DNA of 64,000 nt, taken from NCBI RefSeq assembly GCF_023558375.1, contig NZ_CP083761.1, forward strand, positions 310,001 to 374,000, in the 5' to 3' direction. Positions 9,006 through 18,662 of the stretch are shown piece after piece; position 1 is the stretch's first letter, and each line of letters opens with the position of its first letter. The stretch comes from Chroococcidiopsis sp. CCMEE 29 (GTDB lineage: Bacteria > Cyanobacteriota > Cyanobacteriia > Cyanobacteriales > Chroococcidiopsidaceae). A model generated the notes under the pieces. It ran no database searches. It saw only the letters and a list, made by a program, of their open reading frames with translations, and was not told the DNA's origin. The position numbers and the translations under genes are program-made.

Positions 9006-9205
9006 AGCAATTTTGTTAAAAAATATTTCTGTTGTTACAGACAAAATTTAAATAAACAGAGGGGCAGAAGCGGGTAACTCTATATATTTTCTGAGAACTC
9101 TCCTTAAGGCTGAGAATCAATATAGACGTAATGTGATAGAAATTTGAAAGCAAATATAATCTTACTTTTAATCAATTTATAAACTTCCCTTAGAGTTGTT
9201 TAACA

Positions 9206-10645
9206 ATGGATAACCCAAAATCTTCCGCAAGATGGATGCGTTTAAAAGAAGTTTTAATAACTACTACAGTAGGATGGGTTCCTGCACTCGCACTTGGGGG
9301 GGCGTTGCGAAATTTACTATACCGTAAGATTTTTAAGCACCTCGGTAGCTCCGTATATATTCAAGAGGGTGCTGAATTTATCGGAGCTTCTAGTATCGAA
9401 ATTGGAGATGGGGCTTATATATTTCGTGGGGTTCGCCTAGACGGACGAGAGCAGAACAGCCGGATTTGGATTGGAGATCGGGTTGCGCTTGAGCGTGGCG
9501 TTGTGATCTTAGCTGGCGAAAACTGCTCTATTGCAATAGGTGAAAATACATACATTGGGCACTATACCTGTCTAGGCGGTCCAGGTTCCATCAAAATTGG
9601 TAAAGACTGTCAGATTGCTTCACACTCAGGAATATTTGCTAACAATCATAACTTTACTGACCTCACACGCAAGATTAAAGATCAAGGGCTGACTTGTAAG
9701 GGGATTGTGATTGAGGATGATTGTTGGTTAGGACATGGGGTAACAGTACTAGATGGAGTCACCATTGGTCAAGGTAGTGTAATCGGAGCAGGCTCAGTTG
9801 TAACTAAAGATATTCCTCCTTATTCGATCGCAGTTGGTGCTCCAGCACGAGTGATTCGTAGCCGCAAGACCACTGAGCTAATAACTTCCACACGGAATCA
9901 GAAATATTTGAGTACAGATAGTAGTCGTCTCCCCGTGCCAATCAGTGATGCACTGACCAAAGTTGAAAATACTGCCGAGTTGCTCCACCAGTGTCTCCAA
10001 ACCTTTGACGGCACTGTACCCCCTCCTTTAGTTTTTGAAAAACTGCTTTACGCGCTGCTCGACTGTATCCGCCAAGTCATGGAGGTTGACACTGTAACAA
10101 TCCTGCTACGAACAGAGGCTGGGCAGCAATTAACTGTACATGCCTCTTTGGGGCTGGAGGAGGAAATTGCAGCGGGAATCAAAATTCCAATCGGGCGCGG
10201 CTTTGCAGGCAATATTGCAGCTCGCAATGAACTGATGATCGTAGATGACCTGTCAACAGTGGAAGTTGTAAGTCCGATTCTCCGGAATAAGGGAATCCAG
10301 TCGATGCTTGGTGTGCCTTTGCTGAGCGAAGAGCGAATGATAGGAGTCTTCCACATTGGTACGTTCCGTCCCCGCCATTTTAATCGGGACGATGCACATC
10401 TAATGCAATTGATCTCTGACCGCCTTGGGTTAGCGATCGCTCCGCTATTAGGATCTGGAAAATTTATCAGCCCCAATGAAACTAAAGTTGGCTTTATAGG
10501 CAGCAAACGTGTAGAGGTGAGCATAGAACCAGCGAACAAACTGCAAGTTCAATGCCGCTATGGTGCAAGCTTAAAACACCTGTCCAATCATTTCCAGGCC
10601 TTGACTCAACCAAGGTCACTATCCGGCAATTGGTGCTACATCTAA
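9206..10645 (+). CDS. Left-handed beta-helix acyltransferase fused to a GAF domain
   Basis: 479 residues. Residues about 20-60 form a short hydrophobic lead-in. Residues 60-225 are hexapeptide repeats of a WcaF/WbbJ-type O-acetyltransferase (IEIGDGAYIF, IAIGENTYIG, IVIEDDCWLGHGVTVLDGVT, GSVIGAGSVV). The probable catalytic His lies in FANNHNF near 151. Residues about 255-415 are a GAF domain (LLDCIRQVMEVDTVTILLRT, GRGFAGNIAA, GIQSMLGVPLL). A ligand- or light-sensing GAF module on an acetyltransferase is unusual and suggests a surface-polysaccharide enzyme gated by a small molecule; that role is inference. Confidence 0.85.
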   Translation: MDNPKSSARWMRLKEVLITTTVGWVPALALGGALRNLLYRKIFKHLGSSVYIQEGAEFIGASSIEIGDGAYIFRGVRLDGREQNSRIWIGDRVALERGVVILAGENCSIAIGENTYIGHYTCLGGPGSIKIGKDCQIASHSGIFANNHNFTDLTRKIKDQGLTCKGIVIEDDCWLGHGVTVLDGVTIGQGSVIGAGSVVTKDIPPYSIAVGAPARVIRSRKTTELITSTRNQKYLSTDSSRLPVPISDALTKVENTAELLHQCLQTFDGTVPPPLVFEKLLYALLDCIRQVMEVDTVTILLRTEAGQQLTVHASLGLEEEIAAGIKIPIGRGFAGNIAARNELMIVDDLSTVEVVSPILRNKGIQSMLGVPLLSEERMIGVFHIGTFRPRHFNRDDAHLMQLISDRLGLAIAPLLGSGKFISPNETKVGFIGSKRVEVSIEPANKLQVQCRYGASLKHLSNHFQALTQPRSLSGNWCYI

Positions 10646-10652
10646 CTCCTAA

Positions 10653-12347
10653 CTAATAGTCACGACCGGAGCCATAAAACCAGGCATCGAACCAGCGATG
10701 GCAGTAGTATTGTGTCACTGGTGGCAAATTTTTCACCCACGGTTGCAGCACCTGAGCAAATATAGATAGAGCAGAGTATGCTCCCAAGTTAAAGTAATGC
10801 ACCATCCAATTGAGCAAAGGCGCTAATCCAACTTGCGGAATTATCTTAGCAACTAATAATGGATGGGCTACAGCTGTTTTTAATAGCGTTTGCGTCAGGG
10901 CTGAAAATTGCACTACATCTTGCAGAAATGGCTTCAGCACTGGGTCACCCAACTGTTTCATTTCTAGAAACACGGCCGCGAGTAGTTGATTAATTTGCTC
11001 TGGGGCAATTTTTTGGGCAACATCAGCTCTCATCGCTTTTTGAAATAACCAAGTAACGCTAAGGTTCGGCTGATAGGGTTGTAGAAGTGCCAAAGCCTGT
11101 GCAGAAAGCTGGTGAGTAGAGAGTGCTTCGTGAATGCCAAATGTTAAACGCTTAAGGTGACGCACCATCGCACCAAAGCCACCAAAGCTTAAGGGGGATT
11201 GGTTACCGCTGCTATCTCCGACTGGCAAAATGCGGCTCCAGGGCGATTGTAAAGGACTTTTCTGGTATGAGGGAAAGAAGCCAAACAATGCTCGTTGCCA
11301 TTTTAGCTGGTTCAATTCTACGCCTTGATATTCCGGTAGTAACCGCAGATACTCCTCAAATAGAGCCTCTAAACCAAGGTGTTCGGGGTGAGCATCCATG
11401 TAGGTAAATAAGTAGGTAGTTCTGCCATCTTTAGCTGGGAATGCTTCCCAGAAGTACTGGCAACGATTTTGTAAAGGTGTAAATGACACCAATAAATCGC
11501 CAGCATCATTGGGCAGAAATCCTCGGGCGCAACTTCCTACCACTAAGCAAATACCATCAGGTTTTTGTCCCTGCCGCGCTTGCTGAGCTATGGGAGAAAA
11601 ATGACCCATGGCATCGATTAGTAGTCGGGACTTAAGGGTGAGAGACGAATCAATTTTGGATTTTGGAGCCACTTGCGTGCGGGGGTCTCCCCCCCATCCC
11701 CAGAGGGGACCCCGAGCCCCCCCGTTGAGCAAAGTGGCGTGATTTTGGATTTTAGATTGGAGTTGCTCCTCTGCTCCTGACTCCTGTCTCCTGTCTCCTG
11801 TCTCCACCACCACGCCATTCGGGTGAACTACTGTGCCAGTAAAAGGTGTGTTTTCAAATAGACAGCCGCCAGCGGCGAGAAATCGCTGTTTTAAGATTTC
11901 TAGGAGAAAAACTGGATCTACACCGATATTGAGAACGTCCTGTACCCGAATTTCTGTGCCATTGAGGAAGCTAACACGAGCTGGGTTGTATTGAGTGGCG
12001 ATCGCTTGCTCTAGTTCAGCAGCACTGAGTAGATTCAATTCTAAAAATACCTCCAGCTCTTGGCGGGAGATATTCCATTCTTGTTCCCTACCACGTAGAA
12101 TACCCCGCTCGATCAATGCTACTCGCCATCCCAACTGAGCTAAGGCACAGCCAATGAAAATTCCCAGTGTACCGCCGCAGATCGCCACATCCCAATCTAT
12201 TGTTTCTAAAGGTAACTGGCTCTGTTTCACCACCATTGGCACTGATGCTGTATCTGTCCTTAGCGAGGCTAAGAGGCGATCGGCACGTCGCAATCTGCCT
12301 AGAACATCTCCAGGCAGCTGAGAGAGAATTGCTTCAGTTAGAGTCAT
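10653..12347 (-). CDS. cruP: CruP-type lycopene cyclase-like FAD oxidoreductase
   Basis: 564 residues. It opens LSQLPGDVLGRLRRADRLLA, as in CruP of cyanobacteria and plants, then the FAD-binding Rossmann motif CGGTLGIFIGCALAQLGWRV near 57-76, REQEWNISRQELEVFLEL near 86, LLIDAMGHFSPIAQQAR near 236 and the late FAD motif GDSSGNQSPLSFGGFGAM near 373. CruP is a CruA paralogue linked to carotenoid and oxygen-stress balance; cyclase activity is debated. Residues about 178-233 are an in-frame low-complexity block of repeat DNA between two conserved parts of the fold. The reading frame stays open. Confidence 0.8.
   Translation of the reverse strand: MTLTEAILSQLPGDVLGRLRRADRLLASLRTDTASVPMVVKQSQLPLETIDWDVAICGGTLGIFIGCALAQLGWRVALIERGILRGREQEWNISRQELEVFLELNLLSAAELEQAIATQYNPARVSFLNGTEIRVQDVLNIGVDPVFLLEILKQRFLAAGGCLFENTPFTGTVVHPNGVVVETGDRRQESGAEEQLQSKIQNHATLLNGGARGPLWGWGGDPRTQVAPKSKIDSSLTLKSRLLIDAMGHFSPIAQQARQGQKPDGICLVVGSCARGFLPNDAGDLLVSFTPLQNRCQYFWEAFPAKDGRTTYLFTYMDAHPEHLGLEALFEEYLRLLPEYQGVELNQLKWQRALFGFFPSYQKSPLQSPWSRILPVGDSSGNQSPLSFGGFGAMVRHLKRLTFGIHEALSTHQLSAQALALLQPYQPNLSVTWLFQKAMRADVAQKIAPEQINQLLAAVFLEMKQLGDPVLKPFLQDVVQFSALTQTLLKTAVAHPLLVAKIIPQVGLAPLLNWMVHYFNLGAYSALSIFAQVLQPWVKNLPPVTQYYCHRWFDAWFYGSGRDY
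11654..11806. repeat. Composite intergenic-type repeat inside cruP
   Basis: Three repeat types lie end to end in the cruP reading frame. The first is an element bounded by GCCACTT (11668) and AAGTGGC (11738) with G/C-rich internal arms. It is flanked on both sides by ATTTTGGATTTTAGATT-like sequence. A run of CTCCTGT heptamers follows (11781-11805). The total is a multiple of three in effect, since the protein continues in frame. Confidence 0.75.
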
Positions 12348-12487
12348 TTGTACAAATCCGCCAAGTTAGTCTTAGACTAGATCCTATTCCTTCTTTCCTA
12401 ACCCCCGACCCCTGACCCCTTAGAAAGAAGCAGCAGTGTAAACAGGCAAGTTATAATCTTTGCGGAAGCGTGTAGAAATTTAAGCTG

Positions 12488-12814
12488 ATGAGTAATCCCC
12501 TTGTTCATGCCTTCTTTATTGGCAGGGCTGCCGCTGAAATCATTAATGAGCAGTTGGAAAACGCCTTCACTGATGCTTTGAGTGAACTTGGTAAATTTGA
12601 CGCCGAGCAAAGAGAGCGCCTGCGGCAATTCACCGAAGAAGTTATGGAGCGTGCCCAGCGTGGAGAAGAAACTGCTACAGTAGGTCGAACTACCACGGCG
12701 ATCGTGCCCCAAGGCTCGCAACCAACAGATTTACAAGCGATGATTGATGAGTTGCGGGCTGAAATTGCTCTGCTAAGAACAGAATTACAACGCTATCGTA
12801 GTAATTCTGTTTAA
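12488..12814 (+). CDS. Conserved cyanobacterial small protein (DUF6825-like)
   Basis: 108 residues, probably soluble. The N-terminus NPLVHAFFIGRAAAEIINEQ, an amphipathic helical middle, a Thr-rich linker (about 63-78) and a C-terminal coiled coil (DLQAMIDELRAEIALLRTEL) are visible. I recall this pattern from a family conserved in cyanobacteria, possibly DUF6825, but the family number is uncertain. It lies 86 bp before the aarF-like kinase on the same strand. Confidence 0.7.
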   Translation: MSNPLVHAFFIGRAAAEIINEQLENAFTDALSELGKFDAEQRERLRQFTEEVMERAQRGEETATVGRTTTAIVPQGSQPTDLQAMIDELRAEIALLRTELQRYRSNSV

Positions 12815-12900
12815 ACAGCTGAGAGATAAAGTTTTGAGTTGAAATACTTGCGCCTCAGCAGTCCAGTTCTCACACGTAAAAAAACTATTTAGGATACGAA

Positions 12901-14637
12901 GTGTCTGTTCTTCCAGCTGACTCCGTTAAAACTAAGCGGTACGCCGAGCGCATGGAGAAGGCTTTTACAAATAAGTCCTACCGCTGGAATCGAGAAAATT
13001 ACTCACGGCATCAGCGCTTTTTGGACATTTGGGCCTTTGTTTTAAAATTACTAGCCGGTCTTTGGCTGGACAAAAAATCTTGGAGCTATCCTGGCGGAGT
13101 CACTGAAGCCAAGCGGATTGCCAGACGCAAACAACAGGCTATCTGGATTCGCAACACTCTGCTAGATTTAGGACCAACCTTTATCAAGGTTGGGCAATTT
13201 TTCTCTACCCGTGCTGATTTATTTCCCAGCGAGTATGTAGAAGAGCTTTCTAAGCTTCAAGATAAGGTACCAGCCTTTAGCTATGAGCAGGTAGAAAAAA
13301 TTATCGAGCAAGAACTGAGCAAAAAGATTCCTGAACTGTTTCACAGCTTTGACCCAATTCCTTTAGCCGCGGCTAGCTTGGGTCAAGTGCATAAAGCCCA
13401 GCTGCATTCGGGTGAGGAAATCGTCGTTAAGGTGCAACGTCCTGGACTTAGGAAGCTATTTGAAATTGATTTAGCAGTTCTCAAGGGAATTACCCGCTAC
13501 TTTCAAAATCATCCAAAATGGGGTCACGGTCGAGACTGGATAGGAATTTATGAGGAGTGTTGCCGGATTCTGTGGGAAGAAATTGAATACCTCAACGAAG
13601 GTCGCAACGCTGATACCTTTCGCCGAAACTTCCGTGCTTCCGAGTGGGTGAAAGTACCCCGTGTCTATTGGCGTTATACATCGCCGCGAGTGCTAACCCT
13701 TGAGTATGCCCCTGGGATTAAAATTAGCCATTATGAAGCCTTAGAAGCAGCAGGTCTTGATCGCAAGGTTCTTGCCCGCCAAGGCGCTGAAGCCTACCTG
13801 CAACAGTTGCTCAATGATGGTTTCTTCCACGCTGACCCTCATCCAGGTAATATTGCCGTCAGTCCTGAAGGTGCTCTCATCTTCTATGACTTCGGCATGA
13901 TGGGGCGGATCAAGACTGGCATTCGGGAACAATTAATGAAGACACTCTTTGGCATTGCCCAAAAAGATGCCAACCAAGTTGTAGCTTCCTTGATTGAAGT
14001 AGGAGCGCTAGCGCCAGTAGACGATATGGGTCCGGTGCGGCGTTCGATCCAGTATATGCTGGATCATTTTATGGATAAGCCATTTGAGAATCAATCAGTT
14101 GCTGCAATTAACGAAGACCTCTACGAAATAGCCTATAATCAACCCTTTCGCTTTCCCGCAACCTTCACTTTTGTGATGCGCGCCTTCTCAACCTTGGAAG
14201 GGGTGGGGAAGGGTTTAGATCCAGATTTTAACTTTATGGAAGTTGCTAAACCTTTTGCACTAGAGTTTATGAGTGATAGAAATGGTTCTGAGGGCAATAC
14301 CTTCCTCAATGAGTTAGGTCGGCAAGCTGTCCAGGTCAGTAGTACTGCCTTTGGTCTACCACGACGGCTTGAAGATACGCTGGAAAAAATAGAACAGGGA
14401 GATTTACGCCTGCGTGTCAGGTCTATAGAAACAGAGCGGCTACTCCGTCGCCAAAACAGCGTTCAACAGGGAATTATCTATGCTTTGATCGTCAGTGGTT
14501 TTACACTGTCAGCAACAATCTTAATAGTCAATCAGTATGTATGGTTGGCACTGATTCCAGCTTTGATAGCGACGGCGGTGGGGGTAGCTTTGATTCGATT
14601 GATCCTACGGATTGATCGCTACGATCGCACGTTCTAA
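12901..14637 (+). CDS. AarF/ABC1/UbiB family atypical kinase
   Basis: 578 residues from a GTG. ABC1 motifs are present: FIKVGQFFSTRADLFP near 96-111, the Ala-rich P-loop AAASLGQVHKAQ near 157-168 (the KxGQ and A-rich loop define UbiB-like kinases), VVKVQRPG, HADPHPGNIAV near 308 and FYDFGMMG near 329. Two C-terminal membrane helices (about 525-565) follow. Cyanobacterial and plastid ABC1K proteins regulate prenylquinone and tocopherol metabolism at membranes; the exact substrate here is unknown. Confidence 0.88.
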   Translation: MSVLPADSVKTKRYAERMEKAFTNKSYRWNRENYSRHQRFLDIWAFVLKLLAGLWLDKKSWSYPGGVTEAKRIARRKQQAIWIRNTLLDLGPTFIKVGQFFSTRADLFPSEYVEELSKLQDKVPAFSYEQVEKIIEQELSKKIPELFHSFDPIPLAAASLGQVHKAQLHSGEEIVVKVQRPGLRKLFEIDLAVLKGITRYFQNHPKWGHGRDWIGIYEECCRILWEEIEYLNEGRNADTFRRNFRASEWVKVPRVYWRYTSPRVLTLEYAPGIKISHYEALEAAGLDRKVLARQGAEAYLQQLLNDGFFHADPHPGNIAVSPEGALIFYDFGMMGRIKTGIREQLMKTLFGIAQKDANQVVASLIEVGALAPVDDMGPVRRSIQYMLDHFMDKPFENQSVAAINEDLYEIAYNQPFRFPATFTFVMRAFSTLEGVGKGLDPDFNFMEVAKPFALEFMSDRNGSEGNTFLNELGRQAVQVSSTAFGLPRRLEDTLEKIEQGDLRLRVRSIETERLLRRQNSVQQGIIYALIVSGFTLSATILIVNQYVWLALIPALIATAVGVALIRLILRIDRYDRTF

Positions 14638-15106
14638 AATTCGCTTCAAAAGTTTGAGCAAGTTAATAGTCACTAGCGCTACTAACCAGGACGTTGAACA
14701 AATAGCCTGGAGTGGCGCTTTTTACTTCGAGGTTAGAGATGCAGGAGAGGAATGTACGCCTACACAGTCTGATAACCCAACTTCCCCTAACAAAGTGGCG
14801 CTCCTACTCAGAACTTGTGGCAGCTAACTAAATAAACACTAAGTAATTATACTTAATATTGTTCAGGATGAGCATTTTTGCTAGCTACAACTTGATAAAA
14901 CTAGCACTAGCATTCTTTACAAGCCTGGAGGTCAAGTTACATCTTTAGATTGAACATAATTACCTACTTCGGAATAGGGGACACTTGTCAATCAGTTGTT
15001 ATATTTGTTAATACATAAGGAACAAATGCTGGTTTTACTCAAGTCAAGCTCCTACCAAGCTAGGCTTTAACCACCAAATCACGCTGATACCTCTTTGGAG
15101 TTAGCT
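14638..15106. other. Non-coding interval between aarF-like gene and nblA
   Basis: About 470 bases without a supportable gene. AGTGGCGCT occurs twice (near 14712 and 14795) and may mark a worn palindromic repeat. The last 250 bases are A/T-rich and should hold the nblA promoter. No convincing NtcA site (GTA-N8-TAC) was found by eye. Confidence 0.5.
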
Positions 15107-15301
15107 ATGAATCAACCAATTGAACTGTCACTCGAACAGCAATTCAACATCCGTTCTTTTGAGACGCAGGTTGAGAAAATGAGCCTCGAACAAGCGCGGG
15201 ACTTTTTGGTCAAACTGTATCAACAAATGGTGATGCGCGAAGCAACGTACAAACATCTGCTGAAGCACCACTGGGGTCTTGAAGGAGATTCTTGGGGGTA
15301 A
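15107..15301 (+). CDS. nblA: Phycobilisome degradation protein NblA
   Basis: 64 residues from the ATG at 15107, with GGAG at 15097-15100 as ribosome site; an in-frame TTG four codons upstream overlaps that site and is rejected. Family features: LSLEQQFNIRSFETQVEKMS, LEQARDFLVKLYQQMVMRE and YKHLLKHHWG. NblA is an adaptor that binds phycobiliproteins and brings Clp protease to phycobilisomes under nitrogen or other starvation. The gene stands alone, with long non-coding flanks, as is usual for nblA. Confidence 0.93.
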   Translation: MNQPIELSLEQQFNIRSFETQVEKMSLEQARDFLVKLYQQMVMREATYKHLLKHHWGLEGDSWG

Positions 15302-15782
15302 TGGAAGCTGTCTACTCTAGTAGGCGACCTCCATCTCTTGCTTAGTTCCACAGGGGAAAGGAGCTGGGGATGCTGGGGCGTCAACTTAAGTTCTGGTTTG
15401 TGTGCGTTGCTAAGTTGATAAACTAATACCTGATTGAGATATTATTTTGCCTCAAAAATACTAAATAAAATTGCGATTTGAGTGATTGATATAATAACTT
15501 ATCGAATGCTTTTCTTCTTTTACTAAACCAACTTATATAACGTTAGAGTTTTCCAAGCTAAATATTATTATTTTTGGATTTCTATCAAAACCACACTAAA
15601 ATCTTGATTCCTAAATACCAGGTTGTAAGGCGATCGCACCCTTCTACAGCCCATAGAAGTTCTCATCCAAAATTTGCTCGATTGCGAACGGACAGGTTTC
15701 AGGATATTCTCCTACCTCTTGAAGTATTTTGACTAATTTTTAAAACACAACTTTATCAGCAATCTGCATCAAGGATTCTTTC
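15302..15782. other. Non-coding interval after nblA
   Basis: About 480 bases. An imperfect inverted repeat at about 15301-15335 (ATGGAAGCTGTCTACT against AGTAGGCGACCTCCAT) directly follows the nblA stop and could end or stabilise its transcript; it lacks a clear T run. The rest is A/T-rich with one HIP1-like site. No gene seen. Confidence 0.45.
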
Positions 15783-17309
15783 TTAGAAAATTTTCTTGCT
15801 ATAACGGGCTTCTAACTTCGTTAAAATCTGAGGTTTGAGCTTTTCGAATTCCTGCTTAAGCAGACCTTTACTGAACTGAGGGTTGCCAGCTGAAACCAAA
15901 GTCTGGCTAAGCATAATCCACTGTTGCAACAGTTGGCATTGAGCAGAGGCAATGTTTAGGTACAGACAAGCGCTAGCGCGATCAGGTGAGTCTCGTGCAA
16001 ATAATAACAATCGGTAGTATCCTTTTTCTGCCAGTAGTTGTGTAGTTTCTTGACCTTGAGAAGTCTTCAGATCCAGATAGTAAGGCAGCCACTTGGGACC
16101 ATGTTCGTAGCTGTAGAGGACGGTAATCCACAACATTATGGGGTGAGGAGAGGCGAGAAATAGAAATTGGTTATAGCGTCTGTTGTCTGTACGCTTGTGA
16201 ATCTCCTGCTGCGGTAACATCAACCACAGCGCTGCCATCAACTCGTTATTAATCCGAATGGAATCGGAAAAAATGATATCAGCAATCGGTTTATTTTGAG
16301 GCCAAGAGAGCTGTCGGCATTGCTCAGTTGAAAGTACTGGCTTGATAGATTGATTTTCAAGTTCAATCGCCCCTTTAGCAGGTGTTACATTAAGAGGCTG
16401 CTCCAGTAGTGTCAAGCTACTATATTGCCGCTCTAGTGATACTAAAGTCTGGATGATTTCACTCACACTTTGAGGGCGATCGCCCGGTGCCTTAGCTAGA
16501 CAGCTCATCACCAAATTCTTTAACTCTGATGGAATTTTCAATTTGGAGTTAACTGAATCGAAAGAGCGTGGGGATGCAGAATGATGAGCTTTGTACCATC
16601 CTCCAAAAGAGTCAGTAGATGCGTGCAGGGGCATCTTACCGGTTAGCATCTCAAACATCATTACCCCCAGACTATAAATATCTGAGCGGTTGTCGAGTTC
16701 ATTTCCCTCCATCTGTTCTGGGGAAGAATAAGCAAAAGTCCCCATATAGTAGCTAGTGCGATCGCCATCTGGCTGCAGCAACTTAGCGATTCCAAAGTCT
16801 AGAATCTTTGCCAACTCAGCAAAACTAGAATTGGGAATAATCACTACATTGCTAGGCTTAATATCTCGATGGATAATGGGGAAGATTTTGCCATTAATAG
16901 ATATACCTTGGTGAGCACACTGGAGACCGAGACTGATTTGACGCGCTAGGCTAAGGAATCTTGCCAAAGAAAGGGTTTCCAAGCGGATAACATCGCTAAG
17001 GCTCTTTCCTTTCAAGTATTCCATGACATAAAATGGGGTGCTGTTCTCATCCACGCCGTAATCCATCACCCGGACAATGTGAATACTTTTTTGACCCAGT
17101 AGGGCGCAGGTTTTCGCTTCTCGCTCAAAACGCTCCTGCAATTGAATTCTTTGATTGTGAATTGATAAACTAAGAAACTTAACGGCAACGGGTACACCTC
17201 CCAACAAAATATCCTTGGCACGATAAACTTTGCCCATTGCTCCAGTTCCAATCAATTCTCGGAGCAGATAGCGCTTGGCAAGTAAACGGTCAATGTTGGG
17301 ATCTGTCAT
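15783..17309 (-). CDS. Serine/threonine protein kinase
   Basis: 508 residues. The kinase domain covers about 12-290: glycine loop GTGAMGKVYRAKD near 21-33, VAVKFL lysine near 44, catalytic loop IHRDIKPSNV near 145, DFGIAKL near 170 and substrate lobe MGTFAYSSPEQMEG. All catalytic residues are present. The C-terminal 200 residues are unrecognised, without membrane helices. This is a soluble Hanks-type kinase, as in Spk proteins; targets unknown. It is monocistronic, with its start about 115 bp after the anmK stop on the same strand. Confidence 0.9.
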   Translation of the reverse strand: MTDPNIDRLLAKRYLLRELIGTGAMGKVYRAKDILLGGVPVAVKFLSLSIHNQRIQLQERFEREAKTCALLGQKSIHIVRVMDYGVDENSTPFYVMEYLKGKSLSDVIRLETLSLARFLSLARQISLGLQCAHQGISINGKIFPIIHRDIKPSNVVIIPNSSFAELAKILDFGIAKLLQPDGDRTSYYMGTFAYSSPEQMEGNELDNRSDIYSLGVMMFEMLTGKMPLHASTDSFGGWYKAHHSASPRSFDSVNSKLKIPSELKNLVMSCLAKAPGDRPQSVSEIIQTLVSLERQYSSLTLLEQPLNVTPAKGAIELENQSIKPVLSTEQCRQLSWPQNKPIADIIFSDSIRINNELMAALWLMLPQQEIHKRTDNRRYNQFLFLASPHPIMLWITVLYSYEHGPKWLPYYLDLKTSQGQETTQLLAEKGYYRLLLFARDSPDRASACLYLNIASAQCQLLQQWIMLSQTLVSAGNPQFSKGLLKQEFEKLKPQILTKLEARYSKKIF

Positions 17310-17423
17310 CGTAGAGGGGCGAGGGTTAAAAATTATACATATTTAAATTATTGGTACTTACCCGCTTAGTTTTCCGTCAAAGGCACAATAGACTATCTAT
17401 GGCAACAAATAAAGTAAGATATT

Positions 17424-18662
17424 CTACATATCAGAATTGATGATTCCGGACAGATGAATGTCTCCCAGGAGAACTGCTTGCCTTGCACCAGTAACTTCAG
17501 CCAGATTCCCAGGAATATTTAGTTGTCGCCAGTAAGCCAGAACAGCAAAGGCGATCGCTTCTTTGAAATCTGCATTCAACCCTGCTTCGTCAGTGGTCAA
17601 TACTGGTACTGGTTCCAGATGCACCTGTAGTCGGCGTTTCAAGTAGAGATTTCGACTACCACCGCCACACAACAGCACCTGCTCAGGTATCTGGGGTAAA
17701 AAAGTGCGGTAGCTATGAACAATTGAGGCAACAGTAAGTTCTGTCAAAGTTGCCAGTAAGTCCGCTGGACTAAGCTGATACGGGGCGGCATCTGCCAGAC
17801 ATTGGTGCAAGTATTCCCAGCCAAATAGCTCCCTACCTGTGGATTTAGGTGGTGGCTGCTGGAAAAACTCTTGGCTTAGCCATTGTTCAACCAACTCATA
17901 GCAAGGGTTACCAGTCGCTGCCCAGCTGCCGTTTTGATCATAAGTCCTAGCACCATTAGTTAAATGCTGCACCGCCAGATCTAGCAGTGTATTTCCAGGT
18001 CCAGTATCCCAACCTCTAATTTTCTTTTCCCAGTCGGGGTGACTCCGAGCCGGAAGATAAGTCAAGTTGCCAATCCCACCAATATTTTGGATAGACCGAG
18101 CCTCGTGGGAATGACTGAGCAGATAGGCATCTACTTTAGAGACAAGGGGAGCACCTTGCCCACCAGCAGCAATATCAGCACTACGGAAATTGCTCACAGT
18201 CGGAATGCCAGTCACATCGGCAATTACAGCACCTCGCCCCAATTGAAGACTATAACCAAGTAGGGAGTAGGGAGTAAAATCTCGCCCCTCGCCCCTCGCC
18301 CCTCGCCCCACTCTTCGAGAAGCCGCTTGCGCGTCTACGCCCCTCGCCAAAGGGGGTCGATGGTAAACTGTTTGACCGTGAGAGCCAATTAGCTGAGCTG
18401 ACGGGTAATCAGTTTGAATATTTTGAGCAGCTTGGGCAAAGGCAAGGGCGATCGCATCGTCTAATTCTGCTAACTCTGCCATTGAAATAGCTGCCCCACC
18501 ACAAACCGCCAAGATTTTCTCTTTTAAGTCCGCTGGGTAGGGATAAGTTACCCCAGCCAGAAATTGCACTTTTAAATCAAAGTCTGTCCCTGTAATGTCT
18601 ACCAAAGCAGCATCAATGCCATCAACTGACGTACCGCTGATTAGACCGATTACTGGTGTCAT
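17424..18662 (-). CDS. anmK: Anhydro-N-acetylmuramic acid kinase AnmK
   Basis: 412 residues, some 30 above the family norm. [17 protein letters not shown] opens the ATPase-like fold; [12 protein letters not shown] near 92, [15 protein letters not shown] near 134, [12 protein letters not shown] and [12 protein letters not shown] follow. It phosphorylates 1,6-anhydro-MurNAc during cell-wall recycling. Residues about 100-133 are an Arg/Gly/Ala-rich block encoded by tandem repeat DNA, inserted between HRPP and the conserved [10 protein letters not shown]. The start overlaps the kdpD stop by four bases (ATGA), so it is probably cotranslated with KdpD. Confidence 0.88.
   Translation of the reverse strand: MTPVIGLISGTSVDGIDAALVDITGTDFDLKVQFLAGVTYPYPADLKEKILAVCGGAAISMAELAELDDAIALAFAQAAQNIQTDYPSAQLIGSHGQTVYHRPPLARGVDAQAASRRVGRGARGEGRDFTPYSLLGYSLQLGRGAVIADVTGIPTVSNFRSADIAAGGQGAPLVSKVDAYLLSHSHEARSIQNIGGIGNLTYLPARSHPDWEKKIRGWDTGPGNTLLDLAVQHLTNGARTYDQNGSWAATGNPCYELVEQWLSQEFFQQPPPKSTGRELFGWEYLHQCLADAAPYQLSPADLLATLTELTVASIVHSYRTFLPQIPEQVLLCGGGSRNLYLKRRLQVHLEPVPVLTTDEAGLNADFKEAIAFAVLAYWRQLNIPGNLAEVTGARQAVLLGDIHLSGIINSDM
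18260..18355. repeat. Tandem CTCGCCC repeat plus palindromic piece inside anmK
   Basis: TAGGGAG is repeated, then CTCGCCC three to four times, then a segment containing GAAGCCGCTTGCGCGTCTACG, which resembles a dispersed palindromic repeat of filamentous cyanobacteria, then CCCCTCGCC again. The block sits within the anmK reading frame. Similar GGGGCGAGG units occur at about 62855-62868. Confidence 0.75.

Noticed and set aside
12398-12721. Minus-strand 107-codon frame
   Set aside because: Antisense to the better-supported 108-residue gene at 12488-12814 and without family features.
14612-14827. 71-codon frame overlapping the kinase 3' end
   Set aside because: Overlaps the aarF-like gene in another frame; no start signal or recognisable protein pattern.
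14830-15106. NtcA-binding site upstream of nblA
   Set aside because: GTA and TAC pairs occur, but none with the required eight-base spacing and a matching -10 box.
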